Of a stretch of 64,000 nucleotides of DNA, positions 50,901 through 59,669 are shown in pieces. The translations under genes were made by a program, and so were the position numbers. The notes below the pieces were generated by a model, which was given only the letters and a program-made list of their open reading frames with translations, had not been told where the DNA came from and made no database searches. Every line of letters starts with the position of its first letter. The stretch's first letter is position 1. This DNA comes from Muricea muricata (Eukaryota; Cnidaria; Anthozoa; Malacalcyonacea; Plexauridae): the NCBI GenBank assembly GCA_963855995.1, contig OY979719.1:5084001-5148000 (forward strand), written 5' to 3'.

Positions 50901-53900
50901 CATTTTACAGCACGGGGAACGCAATAAAACGCCCGCCGCCGATTCGGAATTCCATAACATGCCTTCCGTCCCTCGAAAACTGGCCCGGATTTTAGTCCGA
51001 AAAACGTCTCCAATCCACTTGAAAACATATCAGTAGACACCCCATGCTCCGTAGATTAGAAATATGTTAAATTCAAGCTGGCACAAATTCGTCGCTCCAC
51101 TCTATAGACGAGAAAACGATTTTGTGAAGCTACCACAGGATTCGAACGCTCGAAGACGCATACTAATTAACTCTGACAACGTAAACAACAAACGATGATG
51201 TCATTGAGGAATACGACATGAAAATGTAGTATTCTATAATAATTGACGCGCACGCGAAAACGTGCGATTTTTGAGAGAGAATCATCCCGAATATAGTCGA
51301 ATAGCATATCATTAAAAAGCCCACAGCCTATAGATTACAAATATGTAATTTCTAGCCTGGCACAAATTCGCTGTTTTAATCTACGGAAGGTGAAACAAGT
51401 AGAATGCTAGCTCGACACGTCAAACTGCATATTAATATTTTTTGCGCAATCAAAAATATACGCGATTTTTGTCAAGACAAACGGCTTGTATCTGCTTGAA
51501 TAACATATCGATCGAAAGCCCATATTCCATAGATTACAAGGATATATTTTTTAGCCTGGCACAAATTCGTGTCTTCATTCTACGGGCCGACAAACGAGAG
51601 GGAACGCACGCTTGAGACTTGTAGCTGCATAATAATTATTTTTGCTCAATCGGAAAAACAAGTGATTTTTGACAAGAGAAACGGTTCTTATTTGCTTGAA
51701 TAACATATCTATCGAAAGCCCATAATGCATAGATTACAAATACGTAATTTCTGGCCTGGCACAAACTCGCTGTTTTAATCTACGGAAGGTGAAACAAGTA
51801 GAACGCTAGCTCGACAGGTCAAACTGCATATTAATATTTTTTGCGCAATCAAAAATATACGCGATTTTTGTCAAGACAAACGGCTTCTATCTGCTTGAAT
51901 AACATATCGATCGAAAGCCCATATTCCATAGATTACAAGGATATATTTTTTAGCCTGGCACAAATTCGTGTCTTCATTCTACGGGCCGACAAACGAGAGG
52001 GAACGCACGCTTGAGACTTGTAGCTGCATAATAATTATTTTTGCTCAATCGGAAAAACAAGTGATTTTTGACAAGAGAAACTGTTCTTATTTCCTTGAAT
52101 AACATATCTATCGAAAGCCCATATCGCATAGATTACAAGAATATATTTTTTAGCCTGGCACAAATTCGTGTCTTCATTCTACGGGCCGACAAACGAGAGG
52201 GAACGCACGCTTGAGACTTGTAGCTGCATAATAATTATTTTTGCTCAATCGGAAAAACAAGTGATTTTTGACAAGAGGAACGGTTCTTATTTGCTTGAAT
52301 AATATATCTATCGAAAGCCCATAATGCATAGATTACAAATACGTAATTTCTAGCCTGGCACAAATTCGCCGTTTTAATCTACGGGCAGCCAAAGAAGACA
52401 GAAGGCATGTTTGACATGTTAATTATTTTCCAGCAATGCTAAATACACGCGATTTTTGCCAAGAGAAACGGCGCGTATGTCCTTGAGTAACATATCGATA
52501 GAAAGCCCGTGGCCTGTATATTACAAAGATGTAATTTTTAGCCTGGCACAAATTCGTGCCTACATTCTACGAGACGCGAAACCACAAACAATACACGCAT
52601 AACAATGTTCGATACTATTGTACGCACTTCCAAAATCAGCGATTTTCGTCCTCAGAAACGGCTTCTTTCCGCTTGAATGAGCTATCAGCAGAAAGCTAAT
52701 ACATAGTAGATTACGATTATGCGACATTTAAACTGGCACAAATTCATCGATACATTTTACAGCACGGGGAACGCAATAAAACGCCCGCCGCCGATTCGGA
52801 ATTCCATAACATGCCTTCCGTCCCTCGAAAACTGGCCCGGATTTTAGTCCGAAAAACGTCTCCAATCCACTTGAAAACATATCAGTAGACACCCCATGCT
52901 CCGTAGATTAGAAATATGTTAAATTCAAGCTGGCACAAATTCGTCGCTCCACTCTATAGACGAGAAAACGATTTTGTGAAGCTACCACAGGATTCGAACG
53001 CTCGAAGACGCATACTAATTAACTTTGACAACGTAAACATACAAACGATGATGTCATTGAGGAATACGACATGAAAATGTAGTATTCTATAATAATTGAC
53101 GCGCACGCGAAAACGTGCGATTTTTGAAAGAGAATCATCCCGAATATAGTCGAATAGCATATCATTAAAAAGCCCACAGCCTATAGATTACAAATATGTA
53201 ATTTCTAGCCTGGCACAAATTCGCTGTTTTAATCTACGGAAGGTGAAACAAGTAGAATGCTAGCTCGACACGTCAAACTGCATATTAATATTTTTTGCGC
53301 AATCAAAAATATACGCGATTTTTGTCAAGACAAACGGCTTGTATCTGCTTGAATAACATATCGATCGAAAGCCCATATTGCATAGATTACAAGGATATAT
53401 TTTTTAGCCTGGCACAAATTCGTGTCTTCATTCTACGGGCCGACAAACGAGAGGGAACGCACGCTTGAGACTTGTAGCTGCATAATAATTATTTTTGCTC
53501 AATTGGAAAAACAAGTGATTTTTGATGAGAGAAACGGTCATAATTTGCTTGAATAACATATCTATCGAAAGCCCATATTGCATAAATTACAAGAATATAT
53601 TTTTTAGCCTGGCACAAATTTGTGTCTTCATTCTACGGGCCGACAAACGAGAGGGAACGCACGCTTGAGACTCTTAGCTGCATAATAATTATTTTTGCTC
53701 AATCGGAAAAACAAGTGATTTTTGACAAGAGGAACGGTTCTTATTTGCTTGAATAATATATCTATCGAAAGCCCATAATGCATAGATTACAAATACGTAA
53801 TTTCTAGCCTGGCACAAATTCGCCGTTTTAATCTACGGGCAGCCAAAGGAGACGGAAGGCATGTTTGACATGTTAATTATTTTCCAGCAATGCTAAATAT

Positions 53901-56900
53901 ACGCGATTTTTGCCAAGAGAAACGGTTCGTATCTCCTTGAATAACATATCGATAGAAAGCCCGTGGCCTGTATATTACAAAGATGTAATTTTTAGCCTGG
54001 CACAAATTCGTGCCTACATTCTACGAGACGCGAAACCACAAACAATACACGCATAACAATGTTCGATACTATTGTACGCACTTCCAAAATCAGCGATTTT
54101 CGTCCTCAGAAACGGCTTCTTTCCGCTTGAATGAGCTATCAGCAGAAAGCTAATACATAGTAGATTACGATTATGCGACATTTAAACTGGCACAAATTCA
54201 TCGATACATTTTACAGCACGGGGAACGCAATAAAACGCCCGCCGCCGATTCGGAATTCCATAACATGCCTTCCGTCCCTCGAAAACTGGCCCGGATTTTA
54301 GTCCGAAAAACGTCTCCAATCCACTTGAAAACATATCAGTAGACACCCCATGCTCCGTAGATTAGAAATATGTTAAATTCAAGCTGGCACAAATTCGTCG
54401 CTCCACTCTATAGACGAGAAAACGATTTTGTGAAGCTACCACAGGATTCGAACGCTCGAAGACGCATACTAATTAACTTTGACAACGTAAACATACAAAC
54501 GATGATGTCATTGAGGAATACGACATGAAAATGTAGTATTCTATAATAATTGACGCGCACGCGAAAACGTGCGATTTTTGAAAGAGAATCATCCCGAATA
54601 TAGTCGAATAGCATATCATTAAAAAGCCCACAGCCTATAGATTACAAATATGTAATTTCTAGCCTGGCACAAATTCGCTGTTTTAATCTACGGAAGGTGA
54701 AACAAGTAGAATGCTAGCTCGACACGTCAAACTGCATATTAATATTTTTTGCGCAATCAAAAATATACGCGATTTTTGTCAAGACAAACGGCTTGTATCT
54801 GCTTGAATAACATATCGATCGAAAGCCCATATGCAGCTACAAGTCTCAAGCGTGCGTTCCCTCTCGTTTGTCGGCCCGTAGAATGAAGACACGAATTTGT
54901 GCCAGGCTAAAAAATATATTCTTGTAATCTATGCGATATGGGCTTTCGATAGATATGTTATTCAAGGAAATAAGAACAGTTTCTCTTGTCAAAAATCACT
55001 TGTTTTTCCGATTGAGCAAAAATAATTATTATGCAGCTACAAGTCTCAAGCGTGCGTTCCCTCTCGTTTGTCGGCCCGTAGAATGAAGACACGAATTTGT
55101 GCCAGGCTAAAAAATATATCCTTGTAATCTATGGAATATGGGCTTTCGATCGATATGTTATTCAAGCAGATAGAAGCCGTTTGTCTTGACAAAAATCGCG
55201 TATATTTTTGATTGCGCAAAAAATATTAATATGCAGTTTGACCTGTCGAGCTAGCGTTCTACTTGTTTCACCTTCCGTAGATTAAAACAGCGAGTTTGTG
55301 CCAGGCCAGAAATTACGTATTTGTAATCTATGCATTATGGGCTTTCGATAGATATGTTATTCAAGCAAATAAGAACCGTTTCTCTTGTCAAAAATCACTT
55401 GTTTTTCCGATTGAGCAAAAATAATTATTATGCAGCTACAAGTCTCAAGCGTGCGTTCCCTCTCGTTTGTCGGCCCGTAGAATGAAGACACGAATTTGTG
55501 CCAGGCTAAAAAATATATCCTTGTAGTCTATGGAATATGGGCTTTCGATCGATATGTTATTCAAGCAGATACAAGCCGTTTGTCTTGACAAAAATCGCGT
55601 ATATTTTTGATTGCGCAAAAAATATTAATATGCAGTTTGACGTGTCGAGCTAGCATTCTACTTGTTTCACCTTCCGTAGATTAAAACAGCGAATTTGTGC
55701 CAGGCTAGAAATTACATATTTGTAATCTATAGGCTGTGGGCTTTTTAATGATATGCTATTCGACTATATTCGGGATGATTCTCTCTCAAAAATCGCACGT
55801 TTTCGCGTGCGCGTCAATTATTATAGAATACTACATTTTCATGTCGTATCCTCAATGACATCATCGTTTGTTGTTTACGTTGTCAGAGTTAATTAGTATG
55901 CGTCTTCGAGCGTTCGAATCCTGTGGTAGCTTCACAAAATCGTTTTCTCGTCTATAGAGTGGAGCGACGAATTTGTGCCAGCTTGAATTTAACATATTTC
56001 TAATCTACGGAGCATGGGGTGTCTACTGATATGTTTTCAAGTGGATTGGAGACGTTTTTCGGACTAAAATCCGGGCCAGTTTTCGAGGGACGGAAGGCGT
56101 GTTATGGAATTCCGAATCGGCGGCGGGCGTTTTATTGCGTTCCCCGTGCTGTAAAATGTATCGATGAATTTGTGCCAGTTTAAATATCACAAAATCGTAA
56201 TCTACTATGTATTAGCTTTCTGTTGATAGCTTATTCAAGCGGAAAGAAGCCGTTTCTCGGGACGAAAATTGCTGATGTTCGAAGTGCGTACAATAGTATC
56301 GAACATTGTTATGCGTGTATTGTTTGTGGTTTCGCGTCTCGTAGAATGTAGGCACGAATTTGTGCCAGGCTAAAAATTACATCTTTGTAATATACAGGCC
56401 ACGGGCTTTCTATCGATATGTTATTCAAGGAGATACGAACCGTTTCTCTTGGCAAAAATCGCGTATATTTAGCATTGCTGGAAAATAATTAACATGTCAA
56501 ACATGCCTTCCGTCTCCTTTGGCTGCCCGTAGATTAAAACGGCGAATTTGTGCCAGGCTAGAAATTACGTATTTGTAATCTATGCATTATGGGCTTTCGA
56601 TAGATATATTATTCAAGCAAATAAGAACCGTTCCTCTTGTCAAAAATCACTTGTTTTTCCGATTGAGCAAAAATAATTATTATGCAGCTACAAGTCTCAA
56701 GCGTGCGTTCCCTCTCGTTTGTCGGCCCGTAGAATGAAGACACAAATTTGTGCCAGGCTAAAAAATATATTCTTGTAATTTATGCAATATGGGCTTTCGA
56801 TAGATATGTTATTCAAGCAAATTATGACCGTTTCTCTCATCAAAAATCACTTGTTTTTCCAATTGAGCAAAAATAATTATTATGCAGCTACAAGTCTCAA

Positions 56901-59241
56901 GCGTGCGTTCCCTCTCGTTTGTCGGCCCGTAGAATGAAGACACGAATTTGTGCCAGGCTAAAAAATATATCCTTGTAATCTATGCAATATGGGCTTTCGA
57001 TCGATATGTTATTCAAGCAGATACAAGCCGTTTGTCTTGACAAAAATCGCGTATATTTTTGATTGCGCAAAAAATATTAATATGCAGTTTGACGTGTCGA
57101 GCTAGCATTCTACTTGTTTCACCTTCCGTAGATTAAAACAGCGAATTTGTGCCAGGCTAGAAATTACATATTTGTAATCTATAGGCTGTGGGCTTTTTAA
57201 TGATATGCTATTCGACCATATTCGGGATGATTCTCTTTCAAAAATCGCACGTTTTCGCGTGCGCGTCAATTATTATAGAATACTACATTTTCATGTCGTA
57301 TTCCTCAATGACATCATCGTTTGTATGTTTACGTTGTCAAAGTTAATTAGTATGCGTCTTCGAGCGTTCGAATCCTGTGGTAGCTTCACAAAATCGTTTT
57401 CTCGTCTATAGAGTGGAGCGACGAATTTGTGCCAGCTTGAATTTAACATATTTCTAATCTACGGAGCATGGGGTGTCTACTGATATGTTTTCAAGTGGAT
57501 TGGAGACGTTTTTCGGACTAAAATTCGGGCCAGTTTTCGAGGGACGGAAGGCATGTTATGGAATTCCGAATCGGCGGCGGGCGTTTTATTGCGTTCCCCG
57601 TGCTGTAAAATGTATCGATGAATTTGTGCCAGTTTAAATATCGCATAATCGTAATCTACTATGTATTAGCTTTCTGCTGATAGCTCATTCAAGCGGAAAG
57701 AAGCCGTTTCTGAGGACGAAAATCGCTGATTTTGGAAGTGCGTACAATAGTATCGAACATTGTTATGCGTGTATTGTTTGTGGTTTCGCGTCTCGTAGAA
57801 TGTAGGCACGAATTTGTGCCAGGCTAAAAATTACATCTTTGTAATATACAGGCCACGGGCTTTCTATCGATATGTTACTCAAGGAGATACGAACCGTTTC
57901 TCTTGGCAAAAATCGCGTATATTTAGCATTGCTGGAAAATAATTAACATGTCAAACATGCCTTCCGTCTCCTTTGGCTGCCCGTAGATTAAAACAGCGAA
58001 TTTGTGCCAGGCCAGAAATTACGTATTTGTAATCCATGCATTATGGGCTTTCGATAGATATGTTATTCAAGCAAATAAGAACCGTTTCTCTTGACAAAAA
58101 TCACTTGTATTTCCGATTGAGCAAAAATAATTATTATGCAGCTACAAGTATCAAGCGTGCGTTCCCTCTCGTTTGTCGGCCCGTAGAATGAAGACACGAA
58201 TTTGTGCCAGGCTAAAAAATACATCCTTGTAATCTATGCAATATGGGCTTTCGATCGATATGTTATTCAAGCAAATGAGAACCGTTTCTCTCGACAAAAA
58301 TCAGTCGTTTTTCCGATTGCGTGAAATAATATTGCGATATAAATTAATATGCAGTTTCTGGTGCTGGGAGCGTTCATCTCGTTTGCCGTCCCGTATAGTG
58401 AAACCACTAATTTGTGCCACGTTAAAAATGATATATTTGTGAAGTACGAAGAATGGGCTTTCGTTTGATATGTTTTTCAAGTAAATAGGATGTTCCCGCG
58501 CCCCTTAATTTCAAAAAAGATTGCCTGGTTTACTCATGGTTCAGTTCGTCATAATTAATCACGCTGTGACCGGATCTGAATCCTGTGCTAAGCTCGCGTT
58601 CGTCTAATTTGGGGATGAACGAATGACGCTGAGTCCTGTGGTAACTTCGCATTGGTTAATTTTAGAAAGAACGAATCCTGTGGTGAATCCTGTGGTAGTT
58701 TCACAGAAGTGAACGTAATCTATCTTTCAAAAAACACAGACTGTATCAATTTGGGCCGAGAGGATATATTTACAATACCGTCTGGGTTGCTTGGTATATA
58801 ACAGGGAATAACGATTGACAATGGAATATCGATTCACACAGACCCCTGAATACTTTTTGCTATATTTGCTCAAGTGTCAGTTCAATTGTATCATAAATAT
58901 GAAGTCGTTCCAATCAAGCACTCATGTCGGCGTTTTAATATTTAAACCCACACACGTCAATAACACGAATGTGAACGTAAAAATAACAAATCTATTTAAT
59001 ATTGCCAAAACTATCCATATGTTCGATAAAGCACAAACTGAAGGACCTAAATATGGAATTTCAAGGGCAAACATGTCGAGTTAACGTTACCTCCGCGATT
59101 TGAAAGTTCTCTACTTTGCGTGTTTACTTTTGCATCTCCTCGACCGAGGCTCGGCGACGAAACTCCATTTTTGTTTTTTTCAGCTTTAACCTTGTCTTTT
59201 TTCTCTTTATTCTTCTTAAAATTCTTGCCAAGAAGAGGCAT
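41933..59241 (-). CDS. SAV1: Salvador (SAV1), Hippo-pathway scaffold, eight exons
   Basis: Salvador binds Hippo/MST kinases through its SARAH domain and promotes Warts/LATS phosphorylation. Exons: 59241-59091, 49070-48069, 47117-47036, 46960-46914, 46695-46638, 46306-46191, 42887-42826, 42163-41933; 1749 nt, 582 aa, phases agree throughout. WW1 is at about 394-424 ([26 protein letters not shown]). WW2 is at about 429-458 ([26 protein letters not shown]), with Tyr for the second Trp as in human SAV1. LVPANPY and EIPGWLQ follow, then the SARAH coiled coil from about 507 ([27 protein letters not shown]). Length lies between human (383) and fly (about 607); exon 2 is long and disordered. The first exon is assigned by phase, a basic start ([17 protein letters not shown]) and position, so it is less certain. 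Intron 1 (10 kb) contains the giant foldback element; intron 6 contains a Tc1/mariner element. Confidence 0.92.
42289..42488. mobile_element. Foldback unit with perfect 34-bp inverted arms
   Basis: The arms at 42289-42322 (starts TATGTCAACACGGAAAATTT) and 42455-42488 (starts AGAAGAGTGGCGGGAAATTT) are exact inverted copies. Between them lie secondary partial repeats of the GTTGATATAAC / GTTATATCAAC type, and GCCGTGTTGATATAACTC just outside the left arm echoes the same phrase. It lies in the last SAV1 intron. No coding capacity; superfamily not determined. Confidence 0.75.
42540..42690 (-). mobile_element. tRNA-derived SINE, copy 2
   Basis: On the minus strand the head reads AACCGACCTGACCGCG, then a good pol III A box TAGCTCAGTTGG (42667-42656) and B box GGTTCGATTCC (42626-42616) with the tRNA-like spacing between them, then TGTTTTTCAGC and a tail with GTGCATATAGACTC. 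It lies in the last SAV1 intron. The tRNA part would not fold as a complete tRNA gene, and the shared head and tail with the 28298-28425 copy mark it as a SINE. Confidence 0.85.
42950..43165. repeat. Degenerate TTGTTGACAA / CAACAATG repeat cluster
   Basis: Phrases such as TTGTTGGACAACA, CAATGTTGTTGGAACAA, AGTTGATGAAACAAG and TTGTTGACAATATTGACAA recur throughout, and many can pair with one another. It lies in SAV1 intron 6 and resembles the POLR2G intron cluster at 17200-17500. Confidence 0.6.
43639..44500 (-). pseudogene. Tc1/mariner-like DDE transposase, broken
   Basis: A transposase can be followed in one frame on the minus strand from about 44500 to 43639. Recognisable parts in order are the linker after the paired DNA-binding region ([12 protein letters not shown]), RRINFCNWF, the first catalytic region ([15 protein letters not shown]), [10 protein letters not shown] with the second Asp, and [20 protein letters not shown] with the third catalytic region, followed by a basic tail. 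Two in-frame TGA stops (44136-44134 and near 43942) and a TAA upstream near 44500 interrupt it. At the presumed third catalytic position the usual Asp of the PxDF phrase reads Asn (PLNF). The N-terminal DNA-binding region is displaced or lost beyond the nested element. Not functional. Confidence 0.82.
44515..44829. mobile_element. Element nested in the transposase, about 315 bp, hAT-like
   Basis: It is flanked by an 11-bp direct repeat GATCTGGCTAC (44504-44514 and 44830-44840). The left end GGTTGGGCGATATTTCGATA and right end CGCGCAACCCTAG are imperfect inverted copies around GGGTTG. The AT-rich interior with many CGATA phrases resembles widespread hAT MITEs beginning TAGGGTTGGGCGATA. True duplication length is ambiguous because neighbouring bases match by chance. 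Confidence 0.6.
45277..45563. mobile_element. MITE nested in the Tc1/mariner element, 287 bp
   Basis: The ends CACAGAGTACTACACAGAGA and TCTGTGTCGTACTCTGT are inverted copies with few mismatches, flanked by an exact 8-bp duplication GCCTCTGG (45269-45276 and 45564-45571). Eight-base duplication suggests hAT or P superfamily. It contains a near-perfect internal hairpin (45336-45413). Confidence 0.75.
45336..45413. repeat. Near-perfect 35-bp inverted repeat (hairpin)
   Basis: Arms 45336-45370 and 45379-45413 pair over 35 bp with one mismatch and an 8-nt loop (AATTTTAT). Each arm begins or ends with GTCAGGGGGG/CCCCCCTGAC. A further TTTTTCAGGGGGGTGA phrase at 45456-45471 repeats the arm end outside the hairpin. 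Confidence 0.9.
46405..46570. repeat. Repeat with C/G runs in SAV1 intron
   Basis: A C run (46425-46434), AGCCAGGATTTCCTCCAGGG extending into a G run (about 46457-46466), and another G run (46515-46525) followed by GGCAGCAATCCTG and TCTGGCTATGCCTCTGCCC. This arrangement looks like a decayed interspersed repeat. No ends or duplication could be defined. Confidence 0.4.
47738..47930 (+). repeat. Interspersed repeat family B, copy 2
   Basis: Alignable with 31871-32065 through CAATTGTTTTAGTAGA, TACTCGC-ATCTATC, GAGTAGAG and ATAGTATACT in the same order. It lies in SAV1 intron 2. The element class is unknown. Confidence 0.55.
49605..54830 (+). repeat. Left arm of the foldback element
   Basis: About 24 units of roughly 200 bp, each with CGAAAGCCCA, GATTACAA, CTGGCACAAATTC, a variable middle and a CTTGAATAACATATC end. 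Units form larger modules: a block of about 0.9 kb occurs around 50480-51385, 52330-53240 and 53782-54690. A marker stretch with CCACAGGATTCGAACGCTCG recurs at about 51130, 52986 and 54440, spacings of roughly 1855 and 1454 bp. Copies two and three look nearly identical, while copy one carries a distinct variant. Confidence 0.9.
54831..58710 (-). repeat. Right arm of the foldback element
   Basis: About 18 units of the same families in reverse orientation. The block with the marker stretch occurs at about 55740-55946 and 57205-57411. The stretch 55950 down to 54831 matches left-arm 51100 to about 52210 (same variants, including the rare CTGGCACAAACTCG), while 57205-57411 matches the 52954 and 54408 copies. 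The arm is therefore not a simple mirror of the left arm: module order and number differ, and the central junction joins two different unit phases. Confidence 0.88.
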
Positions 59242-59669
59242 TATACGTTCGAGAAATTCAGAAACGTCAGTGCATTGTTTAGCCCATGTTTAAAAGCTTT
59301 TTTGCGATTTTCTTCCTTCTAGTCGAGTGGTTCATCTCTCTGGTTCAAATTAATTTTCACCTTGAAGCCTGCTCAACTCCTGCGCAAAATTCCTCACTTT
59401 TCCCAAATTTCCAAGTTGGACATACACCTAACAATGCAAGATTCCTACTTTAAGGATCAATTATGAAAACGAAGCAGCAAACTAAATATTGCATTTTTTC
59501 GGATAATGTCGTCAACCGTCGGAAACTAATTTGCGTTGTTGTTACTGTGGCAACAAAGATAGAAACAAGCTGCCGTGGACTGGTCGAAGTCGTGGAATAT
59601 AGCGAAATAAAGTTAGAATTATGGTTTTTGTGGGTGTCTAAAATCCCTAGTTTGTAAGATAAAGACATT
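59242..59669. promoter_or_regulatory. Bidirectional promoter region, SAV1 / RSPH
   Basis: Some 428 bp separate the SAV1 start codon (minus, 59241) from the RSPH start codon (plus, 59670), so both 5-prime UTRs and promoters probably lie here. No TATA box or X-box was securely recognised. Co-regulation is inferred from spacing only. Confidence 0.5.

Larger units (their letters stand above)
49605..58710. mobile_element. Giant foldback (inverted-repeat) transposable element, 9106 bp
   Basis: The element begins ACTTCTGTGAAACTACCACA and ends TGTGGTAGTTTCACAGAAGT, exact inverted copies, and is flanked by a perfect 9-bp direct repeat GAACGTAAT (49596-49604 and 58711-58719). Two arms of opposite orientation meet near 54831. 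Both arms are made of units of about 200 bp marked by CTGGCACAAATTC (left) or its complement GAATTTGTGCCAG (right). No transposase or other domain-bearing frame is present, so it is non-autonomous. A 9-bp duplication with long modular inverted ends is known for Mutator-type elements and for foldback elements such as Drosophila FB; assignment to a superfamily is inference. It fills most of SAV1 intron 1. Confidence 0.92.

Noticed and set aside
52954-57411. Identical 68-codon frames at 52954-53160, 54408-54614 and 57205-57411
   Set aside because: They are copies of one repeat module of the foldback element. The frame is broken in the variant copies (near 51100 and 55740), and there is no sign of coding selection.
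49872-58442. Regular repeats that might suggest a CRISPR array
   Set aside because: Units are about 200 bp with gradual divergence and inverted arms, in an intron of an animal gene. There are no short direct repeats with unique spacers and no cas genes.
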